Of a DNA stretch of 64,000 bases, positions 34,021-42,818 are shown one piece after another. Under the pieces are notes generated by a model. That model was not told where the DNA came from and did not search any database. It saw nothing but the letters and a program-made list of their open reading frames with translations. This DNA comes from Crenobacter intestini. GTDB taxonomy: Bacteria; Pseudomonadota; Gammaproteobacteria; Burkholderiales; Chromobacteriaceae. The stretch spans positions 1 through 64,000 of the forward strand of contig NZ_STGJ01000014.1 in NCBI RefSeq assembly GCF_004919095.1, given 5' to 3'. Numbering within the stretch: the stretch's first letter is position 1; each line of letters starts with the position of its first letter. Made by a program: the position numbers and the translations under genes.

Positions 34021-34824
34021 ATGAGCCGTACCTACCAGCCCGTTTCCCTGGAAGCCCTGGCCGACGTCGAAGACATCGGCCACCTGCAAGTAATCGCGCC
34101 ACCGACGCTGAGCGCAGGCGACGCCGTCTGGCTCGACCGCCTGAGCGAGGACGAACTGCAACTTGTGACCGTGCACGCAGGAGAGCCCATTCCCGCCGGC
34201 GCGACGGTGTACCTGGCCGGCGAATGCGATGAGGAAGAAGTGCAGCTGAGTCGCGGCGGGTCGACGGATAGCCCGTGTTTCGGCCTGCGCCGTGTGCCGC
34301 AACGCACCGGAGATGAAACCGGCGTTCCGGCGCGTGACTGGTCGGCGTTGCCGCTGGGCACGGTGGCGCGCGACTTCTGCGACGAGCGCTTTGACGGCCG
34401 CTGCGAATTGAGCGGCGAAGCCGAAGCGGGTATCACGGTGTTCACCACCGGGTACACCATCCAAGGCCAGGCGCACTACAAGCTGTTCATCGAGGCCGAG
34501 GAGCGTCGCTGCTGGCTGGCGCTGTTCCTCTACACGCCACTGTTTGTGCCGGAAGCGCGGCGCGACGAGCTATGCCGTCTGCTGATGCACATCAACGACC
34601 AGTGGCGGGTGCCCGGCGCGCTGCTGCTGAGAAACGGCGGCCAGATCTGCTACCGGCAGATCGTCGACTTTGAAGGCTGCGAAGTCACCCCGCGCGCACT
34701 GCACAACATGCTGCAAATAGCGGGCGACGTACACGCTACCTGGTTCGACGCCTACGCACGCGTCGCACTGGCCGGGCAGTCGCTGGAAGACGTGCTGGCC
34801 AGCCGCCAGCAGGCACAAGACTGA
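34021..34824 (+). CDS. YbjN-fold protein with N-terminal extension
   Basis: 267 residues, good ribosome-binding site. The first ~95 residues are a beta-rich domain of its own (LEALADVEDIGHLQVIAPPT, IPAGATVYLAGECDEEEVQL), perhaps SH3-like. From about residue 140 the YbjN-type fold begins (GQAHYKLFIEAEERRCWLAL, then FLYTPLFVPE and LLMHINDQWRVPGALLLRNG). Related in that half to the product at 32111. First gene behind operator-promoter 6. Confidence 0.65.
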   Translation: MSRTYQPVSLEALADVEDIGHLQVIAPPTLSAGDAVWLDRLSEDELQLVTVHAGEPIPAGATVYLAGECDEEEVQLSRGGSTDSPCFGLRRVPQRTGDETGVPARDWSALPLGTVARDFCDERFDGRCELSGEAEAGITVFTTGYTIQGQAHYKLFIEAEERRCWLALFLYTPLFVPEARRDELCRLLMHINDQWRVPGALLLRNGGQICYRQIVDFEGCEVTPRALHNMLQIAGDVHATWFDAYARVALAGQSLEDVLASRQQAQD

Positions 34825-34833
34825 GAGGACACC

Positions 34834-35088
34834 ATGTCACGCTGCATCCATTGCGGCTCGGCCGCCTACGGCCCGGCCTGCCCGTATAGCCCAAACCATT
34901 ACCACGAGCACGGCGACGACCCCACGCGCTGCGACTTCTGCGGCAGCCGTGCCTACGGGCCGGCGTGCCCGTACAGCCCCTACCGTGTCCACCGGCACGC
35001 CCATGGCGACCGCTGCCGCTGGTGCGGCCAGCGGCACAGCCGCGGCGTCGGCTGCCCGTATTCGCCCAGCAACTACCACGAACACTGA
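34834..35088 (+). CDS. Small protein of three Cys/His zinc-binding repeats
   Basis: 84 residues made almost wholly of three copies of a 26-28-residue unit: CIHCGSAAYGPACPYSPNHY, CDFCGSRAYGPACPYSPYRV and CRWCGQRHSRGVGCPYSPSN, each followed by an H-x-H. Each unit offers three Cys plus His for a zinc ion. It lies 9 bp after the YbjN-type gene and 12 bp before the ADP-ribosylglycohydrolase gene, in one operon. Role unknown; a nucleic-acid or protein adaptor is likely. Confidence 0.75.
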   Translation: MSRCIHCGSAAYGPACPYSPNHYHEHGDDPTRCDFCGSRAYGPACPYSPYRVHRHAHGDRCRWCGQRHSRGVGCPYSPSNYHEH

Positions 35089-35100
35089 ACGGAGTGATCC

Positions 35101-36006
35101 ATGCAGCAAGAACAACGCTACCTCGGCTGTCTGCTCGGCCTCGCCTGTGGCGATGCGGTGGGCACCACCGTCGAATTCCAGCCGCGCGGCGGCTTTGCAC
35201 CGCTGACCGACATGGTCGGCGGCGGCGTATTCGGCCTGCCGCCCGGCGCCTGGACCGACGACACCTCGATGGCGCTGTGCCTGGCCGAGAGCCTGCTCGC
35301 GCGGGACGGTTTCGACGCGGCCGACCAGATGGACCGCTACCTGCGCTGGTGGCGTCATGGCCATCTGAGCAGCACCGGCGAATGTTTTGACATCGGCGGC
35401 GCCACACGAATGGCGCTGTCCCGCTACGAGAAAACCGGCGAGCCTTTTAGCGGCAACCCTGACCCGCACTTCTCCGGCAACGGTTCCTTGATGCGCGTCG
35501 CGCCGGTGCCGATGTTCTACCAGGGGCATCCTGAGCTTGCGCGCTACGCCGCCGACAGCGCGCGCACCACCCACGCATCGCCCGAAGCCATCGAGACTAC
35601 CCAGCTGCTGGCGGCCCAACTGTCGGTCGCGCTGGCCGGCGGCAGCAAGCAGGCCATCGTGTTCGAGCACGGCTTTACCGCACAAGAAGCGAAAGTAGCC
35701 GAGCTCGCCCAGGGCCACTGGCAGGGCAAGGACGAACTTCAGATCCGCGGCAGCGGCTACGCCGTCGAGTCGCTGGAGGCCGCGCTGTGGTGCTTCTGGC
35801 GGGCGGACAGCTTTGAAGAAGCGGTACTGATGGCCGCCAACCTCGGGCAGGACGCCGATACCACCGCCGCGATCTGCGGCCAGCTCGCCGGCGCGCACTG
35901 GGGGGTCGAGGCGATTCCCGCGCACTGGAGGCGCCGGCTGGTGCATGGCGAGCTGATTGCCAAAATGGCGCGGGCGCTGTGGCAAAGTGCCACCGCAATC
36001 CGCTGA
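35101..36006 (+). CDS. ADP-ribosylglycohydrolase (DraG/ARH family)
   Basis: 301 residues, full length. Both metal-binding signatures are intact: WTDDTSMALCLAESL near residue 57 and LGQDADTTAAICGQLAGAHW near 250. Also GLACGDAVGTTVEF at the N-terminus and GNGSLMRVAPVPMF in the middle. The enzyme should remove ADP-ribose from proteins, nucleic acids or small molecules using two Mg ions. Together with the broken SIR2 gene of the same regulon, it points to ADP-ribose signalling. Confidence 0.92.
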   Translation: MQQEQRYLGCLLGLACGDAVGTTVEFQPRGGFAPLTDMVGGGVFGLPPGAWTDDTSMALCLAESLLARDGFDAADQMDRYLRWWRHGHLSSTGECFDIGGATRMALSRYEKTGEPFSGNPDPHFSGNGSLMRVAPVPMFYQGHPELARYAADSARTTHASPEAIETTQLLAAQLSVALAGGSKQAIVFEHGFTAQEAKVAELAQGHWQGKDELQIRGSGYAVESLEAALWCFWRADSFEEAVLMAANLGQDADTTAAICGQLAGAHWGVEAIPAHWRRRLVHGELIAKMARALWQSATAIR

Positions 36007-36016
36007 AAGGGCCGTC

Positions 36017-36711
36017 ATGCAACCCTTTATGCCTGAGTCGGTGCTGACCCCGCTCGATGGGCGATCCCTGTTCTACCCGTGCAGCGGCGCAGATTGGCAA
36101 ATGCCGATCCAACTGTTCGCGCCGTGGATCAGTGATTTCTGGTTCGTGGACAAGGCCTACTTCACCTCGAAATCGGCGCTCGAGGAGCCCCGCTGTTGGC
36201 GAGGGCCCCCCTGTACCGTCTGCTTGACGTACAGGTCGAAGGCCCCGCGCTCTGGGATCGCCGCGCGCCGCACATTACGCCCTGTGTGCGCAGCGAAACC
36301 TACAGGCACGAACCAAGTGGTCGTGTCGTGCGGATCCATCGTCGGCGCGGCTACGGGTTTTCAGCCCTGCGCAAAGCTGTATTCGGCGAACTGGGCGTTT
36401 TTTTCTATCGCGGTGACAGCATGGGTGAGGGCGGGAGCGGCAATCTTTGGCTCCTCCGCGAACATGTCCGTGAAGTGCTGCGCTGCTTGCCGGCGGGAGG
36501 CTTGTTTGTGACCGACGGCTCACAGCATGGAAGAGCCGAGCGCGGTGAGTACGACAGCTTCTGGCGTTACCGTGACCTCAAGGTGGAGGACGTCCAGGCC
36601 CTGCTGCAAAGTGCCGAGCCTTTTGCTGACGGTGCGGGGCGGCAGTTCCGGTGTGTCGGCTATGCCGGGAGGCGCTATGGGCGCACGTTGGCGTGGCAGC
36701 GGCTGACCTGA
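36017..36711 (+). pseudogene. Hypothetical gene with an internal frameshift
   Basis: Reading begins at ATG 36017 (FYPCSGADWQMPIQLFAPWI then WFVDKAYFTS) and, near 36185-36196, must move to another frame to continue as YRLLDVQVEGPALWDRR, VFFYRGDSMGEGGSGNLWLL and GGLFVTDGSQHG, ending at 36711. Total length 695 bp is not a multiple of three. A G/C-rich run (GGGCCCCCC) lies just after the switch. Either a real inactivating deletion of one base or a sequencing error. It is the last gene of the operon behind operator-promoter 6. The conserved FYPCSGxD start suggests a real family, but I cannot name it. Confidence 0.65.
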
Positions 36712-36790
36712 TTTCGCCGGGAATCGGCGCTGGCTTGGACTTGCCCAGTTTGGGTAACATGTATCTGATTGGAATATTTTTGGAGGCTTC

Positions 36791-38812
36791 ATGTCGAATC
36801 CCGTTTTGATTTCTGTCATGTTGATGTGGGGGGCGGCCTGTCTGCTGGTGGCCTGGCTGCTGCATGGCCGGCTCAGGGCCCAGCTGGCTACCCGGCAGGT
36901 AGAACTGGAAGGCGAGCTGGCGGCCGCCGTGTTGCGCCGGGACGGGGTCGAGCAGCAACTGAATGAACAACTCGCCAAGAGCAATCAGTTGGCGGCGCAG
37001 CTTGAGGTGGCCCGGCAGCAGGGGGTGGCCGACTCGGTCAGCCGGGCCCAGATCGAGGAGAGGCTTTCCCAATTCACCGCGCTGCGCGAACAGCTTCAAC
37101 AGCTGGAGCAACAGCTGAATACCGAGCGGAGCGCGCACGGAAACACACGCGATCTGTTGTCGAACGCACATGCAGAGGCGTCCCGGCTGGAGGAGCGGCT
37201 GGCAACCCTGCCGGCGCTATCGGCCAAGATGGTCACTGCAGAGCAGGCGCAACAGGATTTGGCCGGTCAGCTGGCGACATTGCGTGAAGAACACAGTGCC
37301 GTGCGGGCGGCTCACGAAGTCCTGACGCTGGCGCGGGACGAGTCGGCCGAACAGCTCAAGCGCGTACAGGCGCAGCTGCTGGAGCAGTCGAATGCGCTGA
37401 TGGCCGTACAGCAGGAGCGCGCGACGCTGCTTGAGCGAGTCGAAGCATTGACGCCGCTGGGTGAGCAGCTGGCAGGGGTGCAACAGCAGTTGATGGCCAG
37501 CCGAACCGAGCTTGCGGGTGCCCGCGAGGAAGGGGCTGCCGCACAGAGTTCCCTTGAGGCCCAGAAGAGCGTGGTGGCTGACCTAGTTCAGCGACTGGAT
37601 CAGACCCGCGTGGCGCGGGAGCGCGCCGAAACAGAGCTGCGGACGGTCTCCAGCGAGTTGACTGCCTTGCAGACCCAGCAAAGTGCGGATCGCGAACATG
37701 CAGAACAGCAACTGCGGCTGCTGGAAGAAGCGCGCAAGGCGATGGGTGTGCAGTTCGAAAACCTGGCCCAGCAGATCTTTGAAGCCAAAGGCCAGCGCTT
37801 CGCGGAGCAGAACCAGCAGTCGCTGGGCAATCTGCTGACGCCGCTGCGCGAGCAGTTGACCGACTTCAAGACCCGCGTTGAGCAAGTGTACGTCGACGAA
37901 GGAAAGGGGCGGAGCGAACTCAAGAGCCAGGTCGAAATGCTGGCCAACCTCAACAAGACCCTGCGTGACGAAGCACGCAACCTGACCCGAGCCCTGCGCG
38001 GCGATAACAAGACGCAGGGCGACTGGGGCGAATTCATTCTCAAGGACTTGCTCGAGCAACTGGGCCTGATCCCGGGGCAGCACTTTGTTGAGCAACCGAG
38101 TGTGGTGCGTGAAGACGGCAGCCAGGGCCGCCCCGACGTCGTGATCAACCTGCCTGAGGGCCGCAAGCTGATCGTCGACGCCAAGGTGTCGCTGGAAAAC
38201 TACGTCCATTACGTCGAAGCGGAAGACGACCTGCAGCGCGAGCAGGCGTTGACGGCGCACTTGGCGTCGGTGCGCAACCACCTTAAGGGTTTGTCGCTGC
38301 GCGAGTACCAGAAATTGCCCGGACTCGAAGGCATCGATTTCGTGCTGATGTTCATGCCAGTGGAGCCGGCCTTCATGCTGGCGACTACCCGGGACCGCAA
38401 TCTGTTCAAGGACGCCTGGGACAAGAACGTCCTGCTGGTCAGCCCGTCGACACTGATGTCGGTGGTGCGCACGGTTTCCCATTTGTGGCGGCAGGAGACG
38501 AGTAACCGGCAGACGCAGGCGATCGTTAAATGCGGCACCCAACTGTATGAAAGCGTCGTCGCTTTCGTGGGCGAGATGGACCTGCTGGGCAAACGCATGC
38601 AGCAGGCCCAGCAGGCCTTCGACAGAGCCAATCATCGCCTGACCAGTGGCAACAACAACGTGGTGCGCAAATCGCTGCAGCTCAAGGAGTTCGGGATTGC
38701 CTCCGAGCGCCAGTTTGGCGCTCAGCGGGTAGGGTTGGCCGAACTTGCTTTGCCCGAACCCAGTGCCGTGAGTGAGGACGAGGCGCTGGTCCCGACGGCT
38801 GAGTCGGTATAG
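36791..38812 (+). CDS. rmuC: RmuC-family DNA recombination-limiting protein
   Basis: 673 residues. An N-terminal membrane anchor (VLISVMLMWGAACLLVAWLL) precedes about 330 residues of coiled coil. The conserved RmuC nuclease-like core follows: GDNKTQGDWGEFILKDLLEQ, GRPDVVINLPEGRKLIVDAK (PD...DxK) and VLMFMPVEPAFM. RmuC limits recombination at inverted repeats in E. coli. Start after TGGAGGCTTC. It looks like a chromosomal gene at the border between the WYL regulon and the Zorya block. Confidence 0.9.
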   Translation: MSNPVLISVMLMWGAACLLVAWLLHGRLRAQLATRQVELEGELAAAVLRRDGVEQQLNEQLAKSNQLAAQLEVARQQGVADSVSRAQIEERLSQFTALREQLQQLEQQLNTERSAHGNTRDLLSNAHAEASRLEERLATLPALSAKMVTAEQAQQDLAGQLATLREEHSAVRAAHEVLTLARDESAEQLKRVQAQLLEQSNALMAVQQERATLLERVEALTPLGEQLAGVQQQLMASRTELAGAREEGAAAQSSLEAQKSVVADLVQRLDQTRVARERAETELRTVSSELTALQTQQSADREHAEQQLRLLEEARKAMGVQFENLAQQIFEAKGQRFAEQNQQSLGNLLTPLREQLTDFKTRVEQVYVDEGKGRSELKSQVEMLANLNKTLRDEARNLTRALRGDNKTQGDWGEFILKDLLEQLGLIPGQHFVEQPSVVREDGSQGRPDVVINLPEGRKLIVDAKVSLENYVHYVEAEDDLQREQALTAHLASVRNHLKGLSLREYQKLPGLEGIDFVLMFMPVEPAFMLATTRDRNLFKDAWDKNVLLVSPSTLMSVVRTVSHLWRQETSNRQTQAIVKCGTQLYESVVAFVGEMDLLGKRMQQAQQAFDRANHRLTSGNNNVVRKSLQLKEFGIASERQFGAQRVGLAELALPEPSAVSEDEALVPTAESV

Positions 38813-38908
38813 GCCCCCTGTGCGGGTAACTGGGGTGGTATGGCGGCAGGTGGCGGTTAATCGGATGGTGCCATCGGTATGGCGGGCATTTGAAAGGGCG
38901 GGTTGGAT

Positions 38909-41575
38909 ATGGTGCGAAGCAAGGCGGTAAAGCCAGAGGCAGTACAAGCCAGTGAGCACGCAGAGAAGCTGACACAGCAGATGTTCGGTTTGCCGAAAAT
39001 CTACTGCCAGGACAGCGGCAATGTCTTGCGACGGCTGTACACCAAAGTCGGTGGCATCAATGCCGCGATGGAAAACATCGCGGGCACCCTTTCGGAGCAG
39101 ATGCTCCGCATGCTGGAAGCGAGTGCCAAGCGCCAGCCAGGGCCTTGGACGACTTACGGCAACAGGCAAGGCGGGACGCCCTTGCACATTCTGGCCTTGC
39201 CGTTCATTGGCTGGGGAAATGCGCTGATTGCGCAGGCCATTGAAGGCACGTTGCTGCTCAACAGCCAGTGCATGACCGAAGGTTGTCCTGAAGGTGATTC
39301 ACCGGGGGATCGATTGGCGCGCGTCTACCCGGTGCACAAGATGATCCTCCTGCATCAGCTTGGTTATCTTGGCGATGACGGCTCGGTGGACCAGGCGATG
39401 CCGTGTTTGTCGTTCGACGATGTCCGGGATGACCTTGAATACCTCGCGTCCCGCACGGCGTTGCTCTACCGCTCACGCGGTATCGCCGAAGCCCTGGCGG
39501 TCGATGCCGTCGAGTGGCCGTACCGGGTGCGCGCGGCAGCGGTGGCCGCGAAGACGTTTCATGGCTGGGGCCAGGCGTCGGAAGCCGAGCAGGACCGGGC
39601 GCTGGCGTTGGCGTGGGCGGTGCTGCTGTGTGGGCGAGGCGAGACCGCGTCGCAGGGATTTCCTGGCGTTGAGTCGCTGCTGGAAAGCGTGGTTGCCGCG
39701 CCAATGGCGGGACTGGCGGAAATGTTTTGCATCGGCGCCGGGCGGGATGTAGTGCTGGCCCGGGTGGAAGAAGCATTCGAAATGCCGCAGGAAAAGGCCC
39801 GCACCTTGCCTGCGTTGATCGCCAAAGCGCAGTCGGGGTCAGGCGAGGCGCAGGTTGCCGCAGCGGCGGCGCCTGAGGCTGTGCGTAGCAAGGCTTGGCC
39901 TAGCGCCGAACTGGTCGGCTTGATCGACCCGGTGTTCCCGCTGTACCTGCCGCCTAATGTACTGCCTGGCGAGGCGGCCAGTATCCCTGCTGTGGATGCT
40001 CGGCTGTTCGAGTTGTACGGCGTGAATCCGGTTCTGGCTCTCGAACATCTGGCCAGTCGTGTGGCGCTGCATTTGCTGCAGGCCGACCGTTGTCCTGACC
40101 TCGGGCTGTTGGTGTCCGGCGAAGAAAAGATCCTGCCGCTGGCCATGGTGCCTGAGCGTATTCGGCCGTATGGAGGGCGTACGCAGAGCGCGACGCTGGC
40201 GGCGGAGAACCTGTTTGTCCAGCAATCGGCCCACCCCTTGCTCGAGCGGATCAAGGCGCGGCTGCTGGCAAACAGCAGGTCGTTGTTCGCTGACTTTGTG
40301 CTGCGGGTCGCACGCTTCCGGCTGGTTTGTCTGCTTGGTCAGGTCACCCCCTCGCTCGCGATGCCGTCCTCCATTTGCGATGGAGACCTGCAGGATTTTT
40401 TTGCAGCGTTGGATGCGTGCCATGCTGGACAGCGATTCGAAGCCTTGGACTTCCTTGAGCACAGCGATGCAGCCGTGAACTGGCATGCAGCGTTTGATGA
40501 CCTGGCGGACCGCAGCAGGGCGCTTGGCCAGCTCCATGCAGACCAGCAAGTCATTGGCGATGCAGCGCTCGCCGTGCGGGAAATGGGTACCGCACTGGTC
40601 TCCCAACTATCCAGCCTGCTGGTCGACCCGGAACTGGCTGACATGGCTCGTCTGGAGCAGGAACTCCGGGCCTTTAGCGGGGCGGCAGCGAAGCTTGGTG
40701 TGCCAGACGCGGATATCTTGCCGTGGCGGGAGCACTGGCAAACGGAAGAAGTTGCTGCACAACTGGTTTGCCTGGCCACCACCGTGCGGCTCTCCAAGGA
40801 GAAGATCCAGCAGGTCGAGGGTATTCCTGCCCAGGTCGAGCGTCTTATCCGCGAAGCGGAGGCGCTGTGGAGGCAGATGCCCGGGTGGTGTGCTGAGGCA
40901 CCTGCTGCCGTCGAACCCGGTTTGCCGCGGGAACAGGCACCGGTCGTGCTCAAGCAAGGGGTCGACCCGGCCCGGCATGATCGGGCGCTTGATCGGGTGG
41001 ATGCACTCGAAGTTGAACTCGAAAAGTCCCGCAATAAGGTGCGCTTGCTCGAACAGCAGAAAGAGCGGCTGATCGCCGCTAAGCTGTCCCCGACGCCGGT
41101 GAGGGCGGTACTGGATTCCGAAACCCTGGCGGAAACGTTGCTGATCGCCCGCCCTTGCCAGACTGCGGATGGCGTGCTCGATCTTGCCCAGGATGTATGC
41201 GGCAGCGAGTTGGTGATTACCGAAAGCGGCCTGCGTTCTGCCCAGGATTTTGCCCGCCACGATTTCAACGCCCGCCGTTTGCTGACGGTATTGCTGAAAC
41301 TTTCGCGTGAAGTGTTGCCCGAGATCGGCGCCGGCCACGCCCCCTTGCAAAGGGTTTTCGGGAGTTCGTACAAACCGCACGAGAGCGAGGTGACGGGCAA
41401 CAACCAGGCGATGCGGTCCGAGCGGATGTTTGCCCTGCGCAAGGGAGATAAACCCGTTTACTGCGCGGAACATATCTCGGTCGGCCGCTTCATGCGCGTC
41501 TACTTCAAGATCGATGCCGGGTCGGTCTACATCGTTTATTGCGGGGAGCACCTGGAGGTGGCGAGCAGTAATTGA
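38909..41575 (+). CDS. Large unassigned protein upstream of Zorya
   Basis: 888 residues from ATG 38909 with GAAAGGGCGGG before it. Mostly helical, no P-loop, no nuclease motif, no membrane segment. Early segment VLRRLYTKVGGINAAMENIA; a coiled coil at about 695-730 (DALEVELEKSRNKVRLLEQQ). The last ~90 residues form a compact domain (VFGSSYKPHESEV, MRVYFKIDAGSVYIVYCGEH) of a kind that ends other bacterial proteins of unknown function. With the ASCH gene it lies directly upstream of zorA on the same strand, and may be an accessory or a separate system. Confidence 0.7.
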   Translation: MVRSKAVKPEAVQASEHAEKLTQQMFGLPKIYCQDSGNVLRRLYTKVGGINAAMENIAGTLSEQMLRMLEASAKRQPGPWTTYGNRQGGTPLHILALPFIGWGNALIAQAIEGTLLLNSQCMTEGCPEGDSPGDRLARVYPVHKMILLHQLGYLGDDGSVDQAMPCLSFDDVRDDLEYLASRTALLYRSRGIAEALAVDAVEWPYRVRAAAVAAKTFHGWGQASEAEQDRALALAWAVLLCGRGETASQGFPGVESLLESVVAAPMAGLAEMFCIGAGRDVVLARVEEAFEMPQEKARTLPALIAKAQSGSGEAQVAAAAAPEAVRSKAWPSAELVGLIDPVFPLYLPPNVLPGEAASIPAVDARLFELYGVNPVLALEHLASRVALHLLQADRCPDLGLLVSGEEKILPLAMVPERIRPYGGRTQSATLAAENLFVQQSAHPLLERIKARLLANSRSLFADFVLRVARFRLVCLLGQVTPSLAMPSSICDGDLQDFFAALDACHAGQRFEALDFLEHSDAAVNWHAAFDDLADRSRALGQLHADQQVIGDAALAVREMGTALVSQLSSLLVDPELADMARLEQELRAFSGAAAKLGVPDADILPWREHWQTEEVAAQLVCLATTVRLSKEKIQQVEGIPAQVERLIREAEALWRQMPGWCAEAPAAVEPGLPREQAPVVLKQGVDPARHDRALDRVDALEVELEKSRNKVRLLEQQKERLIAAKLSPTPVRAVLDSETLAETLLIARPCQTADGVLDLAQDVCGSELVITESGLRSAQDFARHDFNARRLLTVLLKLSREVLPEIGAGHAPLQRVFGSSYKPHESEVTGNNQAMRSERMFALRKGDKPVYCAEHISVGRFMRVYFKIDAGSVYIVYCGEHLEVASSN

Positions 41576-41650
41576 ATATTTTTACTCTGAATTGTTTGTG
41601 GCAGCAATCTGAATGATTTATTTTCTGATTTGTTTTCACTCAGAAGATTA

Positions 41651-42604
41651 ATGAATATTGTAGGTTTAAATAGAATATTTGGATTAATGATGAAATCTCA
41701 GCATGCACTAGATTTTTTGAGGAATGTCCTGGCGAAGGAACTTGGTTTTACTGCGCTAGACGAGGAGCGGAGAACCAAGGCGCAGTATTTCCGGACAGCG
41801 GGTGGCAAGGTGTTTGGTATTGTTCTTGGGGAGATGGAAAATGGAGTTTTCTCTGCTCAAACCACATCCATCATTCTTGAGTCGTGTCAGTTACCTACAG
41901 GCCTGCCAGCTGGCGTGATGCAGGTTGCACCCTATAGAGGAAGTTCTACTCATGCGCCTACAAAGGGCATCTTTCTGAAAGATGCACAGACCCGGGTTCA
42001 GGTTACTGACGAGCAAGCTTTGCGTGGGTTGCTCAGTTGGTATGCTCTCGGTGCTGTTTCGCGCAGCGACATCAAGCCGACCATGAATTCTGCAGTAGGT
42101 TTGAGTCTGCGTGCACAACCAGCCAAACAGTCTCCTGTGATTGCTGCTCCAGTCGAGCAAACCCGCGAAGGTTGCGAACAAAATTCTAGGCAGAAATCCG
42201 TCCGGGTTCCGGATAAGGGGCTATTAATCCGGGATCCGTGGATCGAGAAGATATTGCGGGGAGAGAAGGTGTGGGAAATGCGGTCCAGGGAAACGCGAGA
42301 GCGGGGGTGGGTGGCCCTGATCAAGGCGGGTAGTGGCATGGTCGTTGGGCTCGCCCGCATCGTGGACTGTATTGGTCCGTTGAGTGGAGCGCAGATGTTG
42401 GAGACGCAGAACAGACACGGCATCTCGGCAGAGCGGTTGCCTGAAGTACCACAGTACCGGCATGCCTGGGTGTTGTCCGACGTGATGAGGCTGCCAAGTC
42501 CGGTGGCTTATCAGCACAAGAGCGGTGCTGTGATTTTTGCCAGCCTGGACGCTAAGGCGAGGCAGCAGATTGCAGCGCAGTTGGGTTCTGTCGTCCTGAC
42601 TTAA
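41651..42604 (+). CDS. ASCH-domain protein
   Basis: 317 residues from ATG 41651 (AGAAG before it); starts at 41630 (TTG) or 41687/41690 are alternatives. The C-terminal ~120 residues form an ASCH domain (GLLIRDPWIEKILRGEKVWE, MRSRETRERGWVALI, GLARIVDCIGPLSGAQM), a PUA-like fold that binds RNA or modified nucleotides. The N-terminal half (ALDFLRNVLAKELGFTALDE, TTSIILESCQLPTGL) is unassigned. AT-rich at its 5' end. Followed by a good terminator, so it is a transcription unit separate from Zorya. Confidence 0.75.
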   Translation: MNIVGLNRIFGLMMKSQHALDFLRNVLAKELGFTALDEERRTKAQYFRTAGGKVFGIVLGEMENGVFSAQTTSIILESCQLPTGLPAGVMQVAPYRGSSTHAPTKGIFLKDAQTRVQVTDEQALRGLLSWYALGAVSRSDIKPTMNSAVGLSLRAQPAKQSPVIAAPVEQTREGCEQNSRQKSVRVPDKGLLIRDPWIEKILRGEKVWEMRSRETRERGWVALIKAGSGMVVGLARIVDCIGPLSGAQMLETQNRHGISAERLPEVPQYRHAWVLSDVMRLPSPVAYQHKSGAVIFASLDAKARQQIAAQLGSVVLT

Positions 42605-42611
42605 GTCTGTG

Positions 42612-42641
42612 GCCACCGGGTGTGTACTCGGTGGCTTTTTT
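42612..42641 (+). terminator. Rho-independent terminator after the ASCH gene
   Basis: GCCACCG (42612-42618) pairs with CGGTGGC (42629-42635), followed directly by six Ts. It separates the ASCH gene from zorA, 177 bp further on. Confidence 0.8.
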
Positions 42642-42818
42642 GTTGGTCGAGCGATGCAATCTCCTTGCGGATGCGCGTACTGCGTTGATTTCATAGGGAT
42701 TTAATCTATTGCAGCACGCTACTGGCTGTTTTAAAAACTCCTTCTCCGTTACAATCTGCGGAAATTATTTTTATCGTTTGTCTTAGCCGACGACCACTAT
42801 CCTTTCTGAGCTCCACTA

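Noticed and set aside
37583-39187. 534-residue minus-strand frame
   Set aside because: Shadow of rmuC and the start of the 888-residue gene.
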